Shown: positions 54,400 to 62,962, counted from the first letter of the stretch. The stretch is 64,000 nt of DNA from Marinomonas shanghaiensis (GCF_003259175.1 NZ_QGOK01000005.1:248001-312000); one strand, 5' to 3'. The notes: generated by a model not told the origin, from the sequence alone. Numbers and translations: made by a program.

Positions 54400-54881
54400 G
54401 TTGTATTTGCCTTATTGATACTAGTATTTTTTTGAATTTATTAAATGTTACCAATAGAAATCAAGAAGCAGAGTCTGTTGCTGAAGATTTTAGGTTGTAT
54501 GTTGAAAATGATGCCACCTTTATTTTACCTATGGCGACAATTATAGAAACTGGGAATCATATTGCGCAAAATGGTGACGGTAGAACTCGTAGAGATACTG
54601 CTTTCCGGTTTTGTGAAGCAGTTAAAGGCGCTTTTGAAGGGAATGCTCCTTACCAACCAAGTGAGTTCCCTAATGCTAAAGAAATATTATCTTGGTTGGG
54701 GCAATTTCCAGATTGTGCTGGTAAAAATAAGTCACCTCAAAAGATAGGGGAGGGAACAAGTTTCGGTGACTTAAGTATTATTGAAGAGTACAAAAAATGT
54801 GTAGTTCGTTTTGCTATGAGTGAAGTGTTTATCTGGTCACTAGATACTGATTTACAGCAATTCCATCATAATCTGAACTGA
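54396..54881 (+). CDS. PIN-domain-like nuclease, partner of the AAA ATPase
   Basis: A 161-residue protein with the acidic layout of PIN ribonucleases. D8 lies in CLIDTSIFLNLL, E51 in MATIIETGNHI, D125 in SFGDLSIIEEY and D150/D152 in IWSLDTDL, spaced as the usual metal-binding quartet. It starts inside the ATGA overlap with the ATPase gene. A VapB-type antitoxin is absent, and the ATPase takes the partner position, so nuclease activity may be held or released by ATP-dependent sensing. The family call rests on motif spacing, not on a search. Confidence 0.65.
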   Translation: MSCICLIDTSIFLNLLNVTNRNQEAESVAEDFRLYVENDATFILPMATIIETGNHIAQNGDGRTRRDTAFRFCEAVKGAFEGNAPYQPSEFPNAKEILSWLGQFPDCAGKNKSPQKIGEGTSFGDLSIIEEYKKCVVRFAMSEVFIWSLDTDLQQFHHNLN

Positions 54882-54988
54882 GTTGTTAGAGACTGTAGCT
54901 AATTTCTCTCTATTTTATATTCAAGAATTTTTTATTTTTCACTATCATAAGCAGCAATCACAGCTATCTAAGAGGTGATTAAACAGGC

Positions 54989-55006
54989 GTCATGGGATTC
55001 CATGAC
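54989..55006. repeat. Short hairpin upstream of the HTH remnant
   Basis: GTCATG (54989-54994) and CATGAC (55001-55006) form a 6-bp inverted repeat with a 6-base loop, just upstream of the small HTH-like frame. It may be an operator or an mRNA hairpin. Confidence 0.3.
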
Positions 55007-55025
55007 ATAAGGCCGCCCAGATATT

Positions 55026-55235
55026 TTGCAAGCGGCGATTCGATCTTATGTTGAGTTATTTGGGCATGGTGTTGTGATCGCAAGAGCGGGTATTAAAAGT
55101 CGAACCAGTGCTTACCGGTCTTTAAAGCCTGAAACCAAGCCCAACTTTGCCACCTTGGTACAACTTGCTCATGCAGTGATTGAAATTGCCAAAGAGCAAG
55201 TTGGGGAATCGTTGCCTAAGTCGGTTACTGTTTAA
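55026..55235 (+). CDS. Antidote-like HTH protein, possibly truncated
   Basis: A 69-codon frame from TTG 55026. The part VELFGHGVVIARAGIKSRTS followed by AYRSLKPETKPNFATLVQLA resembles the HTH half of addiction-module antidote proteins, in which a short helix-turn-helix is followed by N-P-x-F-A-T-L. The usual N-terminal toxin-binding region is missing, TAA closes the frame just upstream and no good ribosome site is seen. It may be an N-terminally deleted relic. It ends one base before the convergent antitoxin gene. Confidence 0.4.
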   Translation: MQAAIRSYVELFGHGVVIARAGIKSRTSAYRSLKPETKPNFATLVQLAHAVIEIAKEQVGESLPKSVTV

Positions 55236-55430
55236 CTATAAATTCTTATTTCTAGCACGAATTTCTGCTTTAAAATCTTCCATCTGAGCATTGGCTTCTT
55301 CGTTCGACACAAATACAGCAAGGCCGTTTTCCATATTCTCGAAAGCGGTGTTTATTTGCTGTGTTAACCAAGTATCGTGAGATATTGGGTCATCTCTCTT
55401 ATCCGCTTCAAATGTCATTTTAGATGTCAT
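55236..55430 (-). CDS. Stability-determinant-type antitoxin, orphan
   Basis: A 64-residue protein whose middle (ISHDTWLTQQINTAFENMEN) and tail (VSNEEANAQMEDFKAEIRAR) resemble the small antitoxins that partner ParE/RelE-type toxins. A good AAGGAGT precedes the start on the minus strand, so it is probably translated. The toxin gene that should follow is absent, and the antidote-like remnant on the other strand occupies that place. It is either a relic or an anti-addiction gene. Confidence 0.6.
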   Translation of the reverse strand: MTSKMTFEADKRDDPISHDTWLTQQINTAFENMENGLAVFVSNEEANAQMEDFKAEIRARNKNL

Positions 55431-55440
55431 TGTTTACTCC

Positions 55441-56181
55441 TTAATTTTTAATCCATTGCCAGCCACGACCAAGCCATTCGTAGAAGGCGCGTTGGCTTTT
55501 GTAGGCGGCGTTGGCGTCGATTTGCCAGTCGCTCTTTTCTGAGCCTAAGTATAGCGCCGGCGCTGGGATGATGTTGATGCCGGCTTGTTCGAAGAAGATA
55601 GACGCACGTTTCAGATGTGAGGCTTCCGTTACCAAGGCGGCATTTTTCCCTTCTAAATAAGGTTTCATGCTATTGGCTTCCTCTTCAGTGTCTTTGGCGA
55701 GGGGAAACGCTTTGATTTTGTCTGGTTTAACGCCTAATTCTATGGCGGCTCGGCGCATGACTTCTGCGTGGGGTTCGGTCATTTCACCCGAATAGCCAGA
55801 CACAAATAATTGTGCGTTTGGGTTGGCTTTTAAAATACGTAACCCTTCTTCGAGGCGGAATAGGGCACTGTTGCCTAGCTGCATAATTTCAGGTGTGTTA
55901 CTGAGGTCTTTGTGCCCACTGCCAAGGACAATCACCACATCCACGGGTTGTTGAATATCAAACACAGGGAAGTCATGTTCTACCGTAGCGATGAGTTTAT
56001 CCGCCACCGGGCTCCAGCTGGTCAAGCCTAATAAAAGTATGGCGCAGAATAGGAGTAGCTTGGCGAACTTCGGGCATTTCTTCATCAAGAAAAACGCTAG
56101 TAACATCGCCAGTAAAGTGAGGGGAATAGGCATCAGCATCATGCCGATGATTTTTTTGATATAAAAAAGAACAATGCCCAC
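55441..56181 (-). CDS. ElyC/SanA/YdcF-family (DUF218) envelope protein
   Basis: A 246-residue inner-membrane protein with two N-terminal membrane helices (about 5-28 and 40-58) and a periplasmic DUF218 domain (about 78-240). Motifs are VDVVIVLGSGHKD, SALFRLEEGLRI, LFVSGYSGEMTEPHAEVMRR and ALVTEASHLKRASIFF. The two-helix plus DUF218 build matches ElyC, which affects lipid-carrier-dependent peptidoglycan assembly. It is transcribed just ahead of the antitoxin-like gene with a 10-bp gap. Confidence 0.83.
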   Translation of the reverse strand: MGIVLFYIKKIIGMMLMPIPLTLLAMLLAFFLMKKCPKFAKLLLFCAILLLGLTSWSPVADKLIATVEHDFPVFDIQQPVDVVIVLGSGHKDLSNTPEIMQLGNSALFRLEEGLRILKANPNAQLFVSGYSGEMTEPHAEVMRRAAIELGVKPDKIKAFPLAKDTEEEANSMKPYLEGKNAALVTEASHLKRASIFFEQAGINIIPAPALYLGSEKSDWQIDANAAYKSQRAFYEWLGRGWQWIKN

Positions 56182-56334
56182 AGTGCTATCTCTTTAATCG
56201 TGTCGTTTTAGAATGCTGAGATGATAAAGGAGTATGGTTTTGTCTTAAAGCGTATAGGGTTTTATTAAGTTTGTTTTTCAGGTTGTTTTGTCGGTATTAT
56301 TTTGCAGATCAGGTTTTTAACGTAAGGACACAAG

Positions 56335-56799
56335 ATGTTTTCCATTTGCCCTGCCGATTTTCCACAAGACAATGACAATGTATTGGCTATCTTTCGTGAG
56401 TATATTGCGTCGGCGCCAGTTAGCTTGGACTATCAGCAAAATGAACAAGAGTTTGTTGCCTTAGACGGTAAATACTCGCTTCCCAATGGTGTGGTGTTAC
56501 TTATCTGGAAAGATAATGAGGTTGTCGGCTGTGGCGCCTTTCGTCGAGTTGATGCGAAAGTTTGCGAAATGAAGCGAGTCTATATTCGTCCAACTGAACG
56601 TGGTCATCGTTTGGGCGAGAAATTAGTCACTGAGCTTATGTCTTGTGCCAAGGAAAATGGCTATCAGCACATGTGTCTTGATGTTTTGGCGGATTTTGAT
56701 ACGGCACGACGTTTGTACGTCCGTCTGGGTTTTGAGCCTTGTGATCCGGTAAGTTATAACCCGATTCTGGGAACGCATTTTTTAGGGTGTGATTTGTGA
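56335..56799 (+). CDS. GNAT-family N-acetyltransferase
   Basis: A 154-residue acetyltransferase. Motif A is MKRVYIRPTERGHRLGEKLVTELM, containing the R-G-H-R-L-G acetyl-CoA loop, and the C-terminal CLDVLADFDTARRLYVRLGFEP is motif B. The acceptor is unknown. AAGGA lies 9 bases before ATG 56335. It is coupled to the SGNH hydrolase gene by a TGATG overlap. Confidence 0.87.
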   Translation: MFSICPADFPQDNDNVLAIFREYIASAPVSLDYQQNEQEFVALDGKYSLPNGVVLLIWKDNEVVGCGAFRRVDAKVCEMKRVYIRPTERGHRLGEKLVTELMSCAKENGYQHMCLDVLADFDTARRLYVRLGFEPCDPVSYNPILGTHFLGCDL

Positions 56800-57479
56800 T
56801 GAAAACAGCAAGACCATTATCAACAGAACCTTTATCCATTAAGGCAATGCCACAAGACACCCTATGGTGGTTGCCTCGTCATGAAGAAAAATTAGCTGAA
56901 AAGAGTGCCATGAAACGAGTGGATTTGGTGTTTCTTGGGGATTCCATCACGCAAGCTTGGGAGAAAGAAGGTGCGGATGTTTGGCAGACTTTTTATCAAC
57001 CAAGGAACGCGCTGAATTTGGGGTTTAATGGCGATAAGACGGAGAATGTTTTGTGGCGTCTGGCTCATGGGGAAGTTGATAACATTGCGCCTAAGTTATT
57101 GGTTTTATTGATTGGAACAAATAATGCGGGACATCGCATGGACAAGGCCGAAGATACGGCGTTAGGGGTTAAAGAAATATTGTCGGTGTTGGCCGAAAAA
57201 TTACCGAAGACCAAGGTATTGCTGCTGGCCATTTTCCCTCGTAGCGCGAAACCAACGCAAAAGCTTCGTAAGTTGAATGACGAAGTGAACCAGATCATTT
57301 GCACTTATGCGGATGATAAAAGGGTGTTTTTTCGTGATATAAATTCTGTTTTTTTAGACAAAGATGGCTGCTTAACCAGTGATGTGATGAATGACTTTTT
57401 ACACCCTAATGCTAGCCAGTATCAGGTTTTTGCTGAGGCGATAGAGCCTTATATCCTTCAATGGATGGCGACTGACTAA
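56799..57479 (+). CDS. SGNH/GDSL-type hydrolase
   Basis: A 226-residue esterase-like hydrolase similar to the platelet-activating-factor acetylhydrolase beta/gamma group. Block I is FLGDSITQAW (nucleophile Ser), block II is NLGFNGDKTENVLWR with the Gly, block III is LIGTNNAGH with the Asn, and block V is DFLHPNASQY with the Asp-His pair. No signal peptide is seen, so it is cytoplasmic. ATG 56799 overlaps the previous stop, and GTG 56796 is an alternative. The substrate is unknown. Confidence 0.87.
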   Translation: MKTARPLSTEPLSIKAMPQDTLWWLPRHEEKLAEKSAMKRVDLVFLGDSITQAWEKEGADVWQTFYQPRNALNLGFNGDKTENVLWRLAHGEVDNIAPKLLVLLIGTNNAGHRMDKAEDTALGVKEILSVLAEKLPKTKVLLLAIFPRSAKPTQKLRKLNDEVNQIICTYADDKRVFFRDINSVFLDKDGCLTSDVMNDFLHPNASQYQVFAEAIEPYILQWMATD

Positions 57480-57619
57480 TCGAATGTTTCTTGTGGATCG
57501 TTAAGCTCACTAAGTAGTAATACTGAGTGTTCTGCGTAGTTTCCGCTTTTTTATTCGGTATTCTTACGAATTGTTTACACTTTTCATTCGCGTGATTATC
57601 TGTCCTGCTCGATCTTAAA

Positions 57620-57630
57620 AAAAACAATAA
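57620..57630 (+). promoter_or_regulatory. A-rich AANAANAA repeat in the dctP leader, candidate Hfq/Crc site
   Basis: Positions 57620-57630 read as four AA pairs each separated by one base (AANAANAANAA), about 22 bp upstream of the dctP start. In Pseudomonas, Hfq with Crc binds such repeats near ribosome sites to repress uptake genes. crc is present in this window. Its use here is inference. Confidence 0.35.
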
Positions 57631-57651
57631 GACCACAGGACGATAAAACCG

Positions 57652-58737
57652 ATGAAATCTTTAAAACTTACCACGTTGGTTGCGGCGACGGCCGTTACAC
57701 TTAGCGCTTTTTCTTTGCCTGCGGTGGCAGCGGAAAAAGTGTACAAACTTACCATGGCTGAAACTTGGGCCTCTAACTTCCCTATCTTTGGTGATGCGCC
57801 AAGAAACATGGCACGCATCGCTGATGAGATGTCAGGCGGCCGTTTAAAGATCACTATAGATTCCGCCAACAAACACAAAGCCCCTTTGGGTGTGTTTGAT
57901 ATGGTGCGTTCTGGTCAGTATGACATGGGCCATTCTGCGTCTTACTACTGGAAAGGTAAGGTGCCAAATACTCTTTACTTTACTACTATGCCATTTGGCA
58001 TGATTACCCCTGAGCAGTACGGTTGGTTCTATTATGGCGGCGGTATGGATTTGATGCAGAAGGTGTATCAACCGTTTGGCTTGCTGTCTTTTCCTGGTGG
58101 TAATACAGGTAACCAAATGGGCGGCTGGTTCCAAAAAGAGATCAACAGCGTTGACGACCTTAAAGGTTTAAAAATGCGTATCCCAGGCTTCGCGGGTGAA
58201 GTCATGGCGAAGTTGGGTGCTAGTCCGACTAATATTGCGGTCGGAGAGCTTTATACCGCTTTAGAGCGTCGTACCATCGATGCCCTAGAGTGGGTAGGAC
58301 CGTCGTTGGATATGGATCTTGGTTTCCATAAAATCGCGCCTTATTACTACACGGGTTGGCATGAGCCAGCAACAGAACTGCAATTTTTGATTAACGAACG
58401 TTCTTGGAAAAAATTACCCGACGATCTTCGTGAAATCTTACGTACTTCTATGAAGCTCGCTTCTTACGATATGTACATTCAGTCTTATCATGAAAGTGCT
58501 GAGAACTGGTCTAAGATGTCAACGGAATATCCAGACGTGCAAATCAAAACCTTTCCAAAAGAAGTACTCCAAGCGATGAAGAATGCCAACCAAGAGTTGC
58601 TTGAAGAAGCGGCTGCAAAAGACCCGTTGGCTAAGGAAATTTTGGACTCTCAAGCGGCTTACCTGAAAAAAGCTCGCGTTTGGACCAATATCTCTGATCG
58701 TGCCTACCTAGACAGTATTGACAGTTTAGCGGACTAA
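57652..58737 (+). CDS. TRAP transporter substrate-binding protein (DctP, TakP-like)
   Basis: A 361-residue periplasmic receptor of a sodium-coupled TRAP importer. A signal peptide (about 1-25, LPAVAA/EK) is followed by LTMAETWASNFPIFGDAP, the substrate-contact segment LKGLKMRIPGFAGEVMAKLG and the YTALERRTIDALEWVGPSLD block with YYYTGWHEPATELQFLIN. These latter blocks resemble TakP-type receptors for 2-oxo acids and related monocarboxylates rather than classic C4-dicarboxylate receptors. A strong hairpin separates it from dctQ. Confidence 0.87.
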   Translation: MKSLKLTTLVAATAVTLSAFSLPAVAAEKVYKLTMAETWASNFPIFGDAPRNMARIADEMSGGRLKITIDSANKHKAPLGVFDMVRSGQYDMGHSASYYWKGKVPNTLYFTTMPFGMITPEQYGWFYYGGGMDLMQKVYQPFGLLSFPGGNTGNQMGGWFQKEINSVDDLKGLKMRIPGFAGEVMAKLGASPTNIAVGELYTALERRTIDALEWVGPSLDMDLGFHKIAPYYYTGWHEPATELQFLINERSWKKLPDDLREILRTSMKLASYDMYIQSYHESAENWSKMSTEYPDVQIKTFPKEVLQAMKNANQELLEEAAAKDPLAKEILDSQAAYLKKARVWTNISDRAYLDSIDSLAD

Positions 58738-58745
58738 AACCTCCC

Positions 58746-58781
58746 AGCATGGCGAATACGAACCCTTCGCCATGCTTTTTT
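58746..58781 (+). terminator. Hairpin between dctP and dctQ
   Basis: AGCATGGCGAA (58746-58756) and TTCGCCATGCT (58766-58776) form a perfect 11-bp stem ending in a T-run. It has full terminator form, yet the two permease genes follow 66 bp later, so it probably sets receptor excess. Confidence 0.9.
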
Positions 58782-58846
58782 CTTGAAGCAACTTTTGCAA
58801 CATGCCACAAGCATACCGATTCTGCAGAACTTGCTAGGAGTTTGTT

Positions 58847-59386
58847 ATGTTTTTGATCAGTCTAGAACGAGGTATTACTCGTTTTTCTAACTTCCTTGGC
58901 GTGCTATCAACCCTGTTGTTTATCGCCTTGCTGTTTAATGTTTTTTATGACGTGTTGATGCGCTATGCCTTCAATAATGTGTCGATTGGGATGCAAGAGT
59001 TGGAGTGGCACCTGTATGCAGCCATTTTCTTATTGGGGATTCCCTACGGTATTCAACACGGCGGTCATGTGCGTGTGGATTTGATCTATGAAAACTTGTC
59101 GATCCGTGGCAAAGCCTGGATTGACCTATTTGGTTGCGTATTTTTTCTTATTCCTTTTGCCTTGTTGGTTGGTTATTACGGCGTGGGTTTTGCCCATGAG
59201 GCTTATGCGCTTGGTGAGACCAGTGGTGATCCCGGTGGGTTGCCTTATCGTTGGATTATTAAAGCAGTGATTCCGTTTGCCTTTTTTTCTATGGCAATCA
59301 GTGGCTTGGGTATGATTATTCGCTGCATTAATGTGTTGCGTGGTGTCAGTGAAGAAGGCTTCTCACATCCGCCGATTCAACATTGA
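58847..59386 (+). CDS. TRAP transporter small permease (DctQ)
   Basis: A 179-residue membrane protein with four helices (about 14-38, 50-72, 92-115 and 130-155). Family features are VFYDVLMRYAFNNVSIGMQE, then WHLYAAIFLLGIPYGIQHGGHVRVDLI. It pairs with DctM in the inner membrane and docks the receptor. TAGGAG lies before the start. Confidence 0.88.
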   Translation: MFLISLERGITRFSNFLGVLSTLLFIALLFNVFYDVLMRYAFNNVSIGMQELEWHLYAAIFLLGIPYGIQHGGHVRVDLIYENLSIRGKAWIDLFGCVFFLIPFALLVGYYGVGFAHEAYALGETSGDPGGLPYRWIIKAVIPFAFFSMAISGLGMIIRCINVLRGVSEEGFSHPPIQH

Positions 59387-59419
59387 TTCTTGTCACCATT
59401 TTAAGCTTGTAGGTTATTT

Positions 59420-60709
59420 ATGATTGGAATAATCATGTTTTTTGTTGCCCTAGTAATGTTGTTACTAGGCTTCCCTGTCGCCTTTACTTTTGGCGGTATC
59501 GCTTTAATTTTCGGTGTTTTTGCCGAAGGCTTTGACATGTTTGCCTTTATGCCGTTTCGCATTCAGAGCTACATGGAAAACACGGTAATGATGGCGGTGC
59601 CTTTGTTTGTTTTCATGGGCATTGTGTTACAGAAAACTCAATTGGCAGAACAACTGTTAGAAGCCATGGGCAAACTGTTTGGCGGCGTGCGTGGTGGTTT
59701 GGCGATATCCACCGTGTTGGTAGGCGCTTTGCTCGCGGCGTCTACGGGTGTGGTTGGGGCCAGCGTGGTGGCCATGGGATTGATTTCTTTGCCCGTGATG
59801 CTGAAGTACAACTACAGTAAATCCTTGGCATGTGGGACGATTTGCGCATCAGGGACGCTAGGACAAATTATCCCCCCTTCGATTATTTTGATTATTTTAG
59901 GCGATGTTATTCGTATCCCGGTTGGGGATTTATTCCAAGCGGCATTGTTACCCGGTATGGTGCTGATTGGCTGTTATATCGTGTATATATTGGTTCTTAC
60001 TTTTTTAAAGCCTGAACTAGCGCCCGCCATGCCACAAGAATTGGATGGTGAAACTCGCGCACAACAAATTCGCAGTGCGTTGAAAGCCATTATTCCGCCA
60101 TTGGCTTTAGTCTTAATCGTCTTGGGATCTATTTTTACGGGCATTGCAACACCCACAGAGTCATCTGCGTTGGGTGGTGTGGGTGCCATTATTTTGGCGC
60201 TATTTTACCGTCAATTTAGTTGGAAAATGCTCTATGACAGCGGATTGGAAACGGTCAAAGTGACCGCCATGGTGTTTGCCATTTTGATGGGGGCGACGGC
60301 TTTTTCGATGGCCTTTAGTTATACCGGCGGTGATGCGATTGTAGAAGAAGTGTTGCTTAATCTACCTGGCGAAAAATGGGGCTTTATTATCTTAGCGATG
60401 ATCGCCATTTTGATCTTGGGCTTCTTTATCGACTTTGTTGAGATTGCTTTTATTATTGTACCGATCTTGGTGCCTGTTGCGGAAGCATTGGGAATCAACA
60501 TGGTGTGGTTCGCGATCTTGATTGCGATGAATTTGCAGACCTCTTTTTTAACACCGCCCTTTGGGTTCAGCTTATTCTACTTAAAAGGCGTGGCGCCGAA
60601 GTCGGTACGTACGATGCATATTTACAAAGGTGTCACCCCGTTTATTTTGATCCAGATCTTAGTTTTAATCAGTATTATGATCTTTCCTGAATGGTATGGG
60701 ATGAACTAA
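59420..60709 (+). CDS. TRAP transporter large permease (DctM)
   Basis: A 429-residue sodium-driven transport subunit with about twelve membrane segments. Characteristic blocks are LLGFPVAFTFGGIALIFGV, ASTGVVGASVVAMGLISLP, the CGTICASGTLGQIIPPSI signature and IATPTESSALGGVGA, then LQTSFLTPPFGFSLFYLKG near the C-terminus. It completes the dctPQM importer and is followed by a terminator and by a sensor kinase gene. Confidence 0.93.
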   Translation: MIGIIMFFVALVMLLLGFPVAFTFGGIALIFGVFAEGFDMFAFMPFRIQSYMENTVMMAVPLFVFMGIVLQKTQLAEQLLEAMGKLFGGVRGGLAISTVLVGALLAASTGVVGASVVAMGLISLPVMLKYNYSKSLACGTICASGTLGQIIPPSIILIILGDVIRIPVGDLFQAALLPGMVLIGCYIVYILVLTFLKPELAPAMPQELDGETRAQQIRSALKAIIPPLALVLIVLGSIFTGIATPTESSALGGVGAIILALFYRQFSWKMLYDSGLETVKVTAMVFAILMGATAFSMAFSYTGGDAIVEEVLLNLPGEKWGFIILAMIAILILGFFIDFVEIAFIIVPILVPVAEALGINMVWFAILIAMNLQTSFLTPPFGFSLFYLKGVAPKSVRTMHIYKGVTPFILIQILVLISIMIFPEWYGMN

Positions 60710-60730
60710 TTCCTTTTTTATTATGTAATA

Positions 60731-60760
60731 GAGAAAAGCGGATAAGCGTCCGCTTTTCTC
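60731..60760 (+). terminator. Terminator after the TRAP operon
   Basis: GAGAAAAGCGGA (60731-60742) and TCCGCTTTTCTC (60749-60760) form a perfect 12-bp stem with a 6-base loop. The T-run lies within the stem's right arm. Confidence 0.75.
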
Positions 60761-60813
60761 GTGTACGCCGTTTTATTCGGTGGCCTTACAATAATAAAAA
60801 AAGGTCTTTTTAG

Positions 60814-62169
60814 ATGAGATTAAAAAGTAAGATTATCTTGCTTGCTGTCGCACCATTAATGGTCGCCACGACAATTATTACTTATTTAGGTTTTCAATCC
60901 GCCCGTGATTTGGCCGAGCAAGAGCTGGCCATTTATGAGTTCAACTTGGTAGACGCCAAGAAACAAGCGTTAAAAAACCATGTCAATATTGCGATGTCGG
61001 CAATTCTTCCTATATTAAAAGACGATCAGTTAGACGACGCTGAAGCGCAGTATCAGGTGAAAAAAATTTTAGCCGGATTAAGTTATGAAGACGATGGCTA
61101 TTTTTTCGCTTACGAAATGTCTGGTGTGAATCTAGTCCATCCAACACAGCCAGATTTTGTGGGTAAAAATCTGTGGAATTTTCAGGATCGCACGGGGAAT
61201 TATCTGATTCAGGGCTTAATCCGCGCTGCTCAAGCCGGCGGCGGATACCATAGGTATATTTGGGAAAAACCTCCGCTGATGAAGCAAGAAGACAAATTAG
61301 GCTATGTGGTCGCCATTGATCGTTGGGATTGGATAATGGGCACAGGCTTGTATTTGGATGATATTTACGCTGAGCTTGCTAAAACAAAAAGCATCATGAA
61401 TGACAATATTCAGCGCAGCTTTTTTACCGTGATTGAAGTGGTTGTGGTAACGGTTGTGCTGGTCATATTGCTGGGTCTTGCGATTAATCTTCATGAACAT
61501 AAATTAGCCGATTCTAGATTAAAAGAGTTAGCGCAGCGCTTTATGCGTTTGCAAGTCAATGAAAGGCGAGGTTTTTCTCGTGAGCTGCATGATGGTATTA
61601 ATCAGTTATTAGTCAGCTGTAAGTTTCGTATTGAGTTGGCAGAAAATAAATTAAAACGGGATCATGAAAAAGAAGTGATTCATCAGGAGTTATCCAAAGC
61701 AGGGGACTTGATTAATCAAACCATCAGTGAAGTGCGACAAATTTCACATAATTTACGACCAACGCTGTTGGATGATCTAGGCTTAGACACTGCCCTAAGA
61801 GCCTTGGTTGATCAATTCATGGAGCGTACCAGAATAAAAGTAGCGTATCGTTTTGAGGTGGTATCAAACATACCCGATGAGATTGAGATTACCATTTATC
61901 GTTTGACTCAAGAAGCGTTAACCAATATTGAAAAACATGCTCAAGCAAAAAATATCACCTTACATGTCTGGCAGTCTTATCGACATCTTGGTTTTGAATG
62001 TCTGGATGATGGCTGTGGTTTTTCGCAGAAAAGCGTTTTATCTTCTGGTATCGGCTTGATCAATATGCGAGAAAGACTGGAGCTGATTGGCGGCGATTTT
62101 ACATTAGAGTCCCAGCGTGGCAAAGGCACAAAAGTGCAGGCACTATTGCCCTTGGAACAAGGATTTTAA
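60814..62169 (+). CDS. Cache-domain sensor histidine kinase (NarL-type partner)
   Basis: A 451-residue membrane kinase. Helix 1 is about 7-27 and helix 2 about 205-227. Between them is a single Cache sensor with DGYFFAYEMSGVNLVHPTQP, VGKNLWNFQDRTGN and WDWIMGTGLYLDDI, a layout known for small organic acids. A HisKA_3 dimerisation domain carries the phospho-His in SRELHDGINQLLVSCK, and the HATPase has LTQEALTNIEKHA, the N box, and GIGLINMRERLELIGG. It lies between the TRAP importer and its regulator gene (14 bp gap to the latter), so it most likely senses the imported acid and controls dctPQM. Confidence 0.9.
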   Translation: MRLKSKIILLAVAPLMVATTIITYLGFQSARDLAEQELAIYEFNLVDAKKQALKNHVNIAMSAILPILKDDQLDDAEAQYQVKKILAGLSYEDDGYFFAYEMSGVNLVHPTQPDFVGKNLWNFQDRTGNYLIQGLIRAAQAGGGYHRYIWEKPPLMKQEDKLGYVVAIDRWDWIMGTGLYLDDIYAELAKTKSIMNDNIQRSFFTVIEVVVVTVVLVILLGLAINLHEHKLADSRLKELAQRFMRLQVNERRGFSRELHDGINQLLVSCKFRIELAENKLKRDHEKEVIHQELSKAGDLINQTISEVRQISHNLRPTLLDDLGLDTALRALVDQFMERTRIKVAYRFEVVSNIPDEIEITIYRLTQEALTNIEKHAQAKNITLHVWQSYRHLGFECLDDGCGFSQKSVLSSGIGLINMRERLELIGGDFTLESQRGKGTKVQALLPLEQGF

Positions 62170-62192
62170 TCGCTTAGAGAAGAGTGACCATA

Positions 62193-62825
62193 ATGATAAA
62201 AAATATTCGTGTACTGTTGGTTGATGATCATATGTTGGTGCTGGATGGTCTTCAAGCGCGTTTGGAGTTAGAAGGCAACATTGACATTATTGGGACGGCA
62301 TCAAATGGTTTGGAAGCGCTTGAAAAAGCCAAAGACACACAGCCAGATTTGGTGTTAATGGATGTATCTATGCCGGTTTTAAATGGCTTAGAAGCCACCA
62401 AGCGTTTTAAAGCGGAACAACCCCATGTCAAAATACTGATGCTCAGTATGCACAATGATAAAGAGTATATTTTGTCATTGATTCAATCTGGTGCGAATGG
62501 TTATGTACTAAAGGATGTGTCTTCGGAAGAGCTAGTACAGGCGATTAATACTGTGTATCAAGGGGGAACTTACTTTAGCTCTGGGGCGTCTGATTCGCTG
62601 TTTTCACAAGTTGTCCCCAGTCCATTTTGCGAAGAATTGAGTAAGCGGGAAATGGCGGTCTTAAAGGCCCTTGCGATCGGTTTGTCTAATAAAGAAATTG
62701 CTCTGTCGCTGAATATCAGTGTGAGAACCGTCGAAACGCATAGGCAAAATATTAAAAACAAACTGAATATCCACACATCCGCTGGTCTGGTTAAATACGC
62801 GCTTGCTCATCAGTTAATTGATTAG
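62193..62825 (+). CDS. LuxR/NarL-family response regulator
   Basis: A 210-residue two-domain regulator. The receiver (1-120) has D-D acidic residues in LLVDDHMLVLDG, phosphoacceptor Asp in LVLMDVSMPVLNG and Lys in YVLKDVSSEEL. The C-terminal LuxR helix-turn-helix (about 145-205) reads LSKREMAVLKALAIGLSNKE, then ISVRTVETHRQNIKNKLNI. ATG 62193 follows GAGAAGAG. It pairs with the preceding Cache kinase and probably activates TRAP transporter genes. Confidence 0.92.
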   Translation: MIKNIRVLLVDDHMLVLDGLQARLELEGNIDIIGTASNGLEALEKAKDTQPDLVLMDVSMPVLNGLEATKRFKAEQPHVKILMLSMHNDKEYILSLIQSGANGYVLKDVSSEELVQAINTVYQGGTYFSSGASDSLFSQVVPSPFCEELSKREMAVLKALAIGLSNKEIALSLNISVRTVETHRQNIKNKLNIHTSAGLVKYALAHQLID

Positions 62826-62832
62826 GTGTGTT

Positions 62833-62886
62833 TGCCAAGAACGACCGATAGGGAATGATTTCCTAGAGTGTAAGCCTTTCTTGGCA
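62833..62886 (+). terminator. Structured region after the response regulator gene
   Basis: TGCCAAGAA (62833-62841) pairs with TTCTTGGCA (62878-62886) around an inner imperfect hairpin (TAGGGAA...TTCCTA, about 62850-62865). No T-run follows, so it may be a Rho-type or stabilising 3' structure rather than a simple terminator. Confidence 0.4.
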
Positions 62887-62962
62887 TAACAGGGTACAGT
62901 GGTGGAACGGCAACCGTGTCGTGGGCTTTTTTATAAGCTTTTTCTGACAAATGGAGTCCTGT

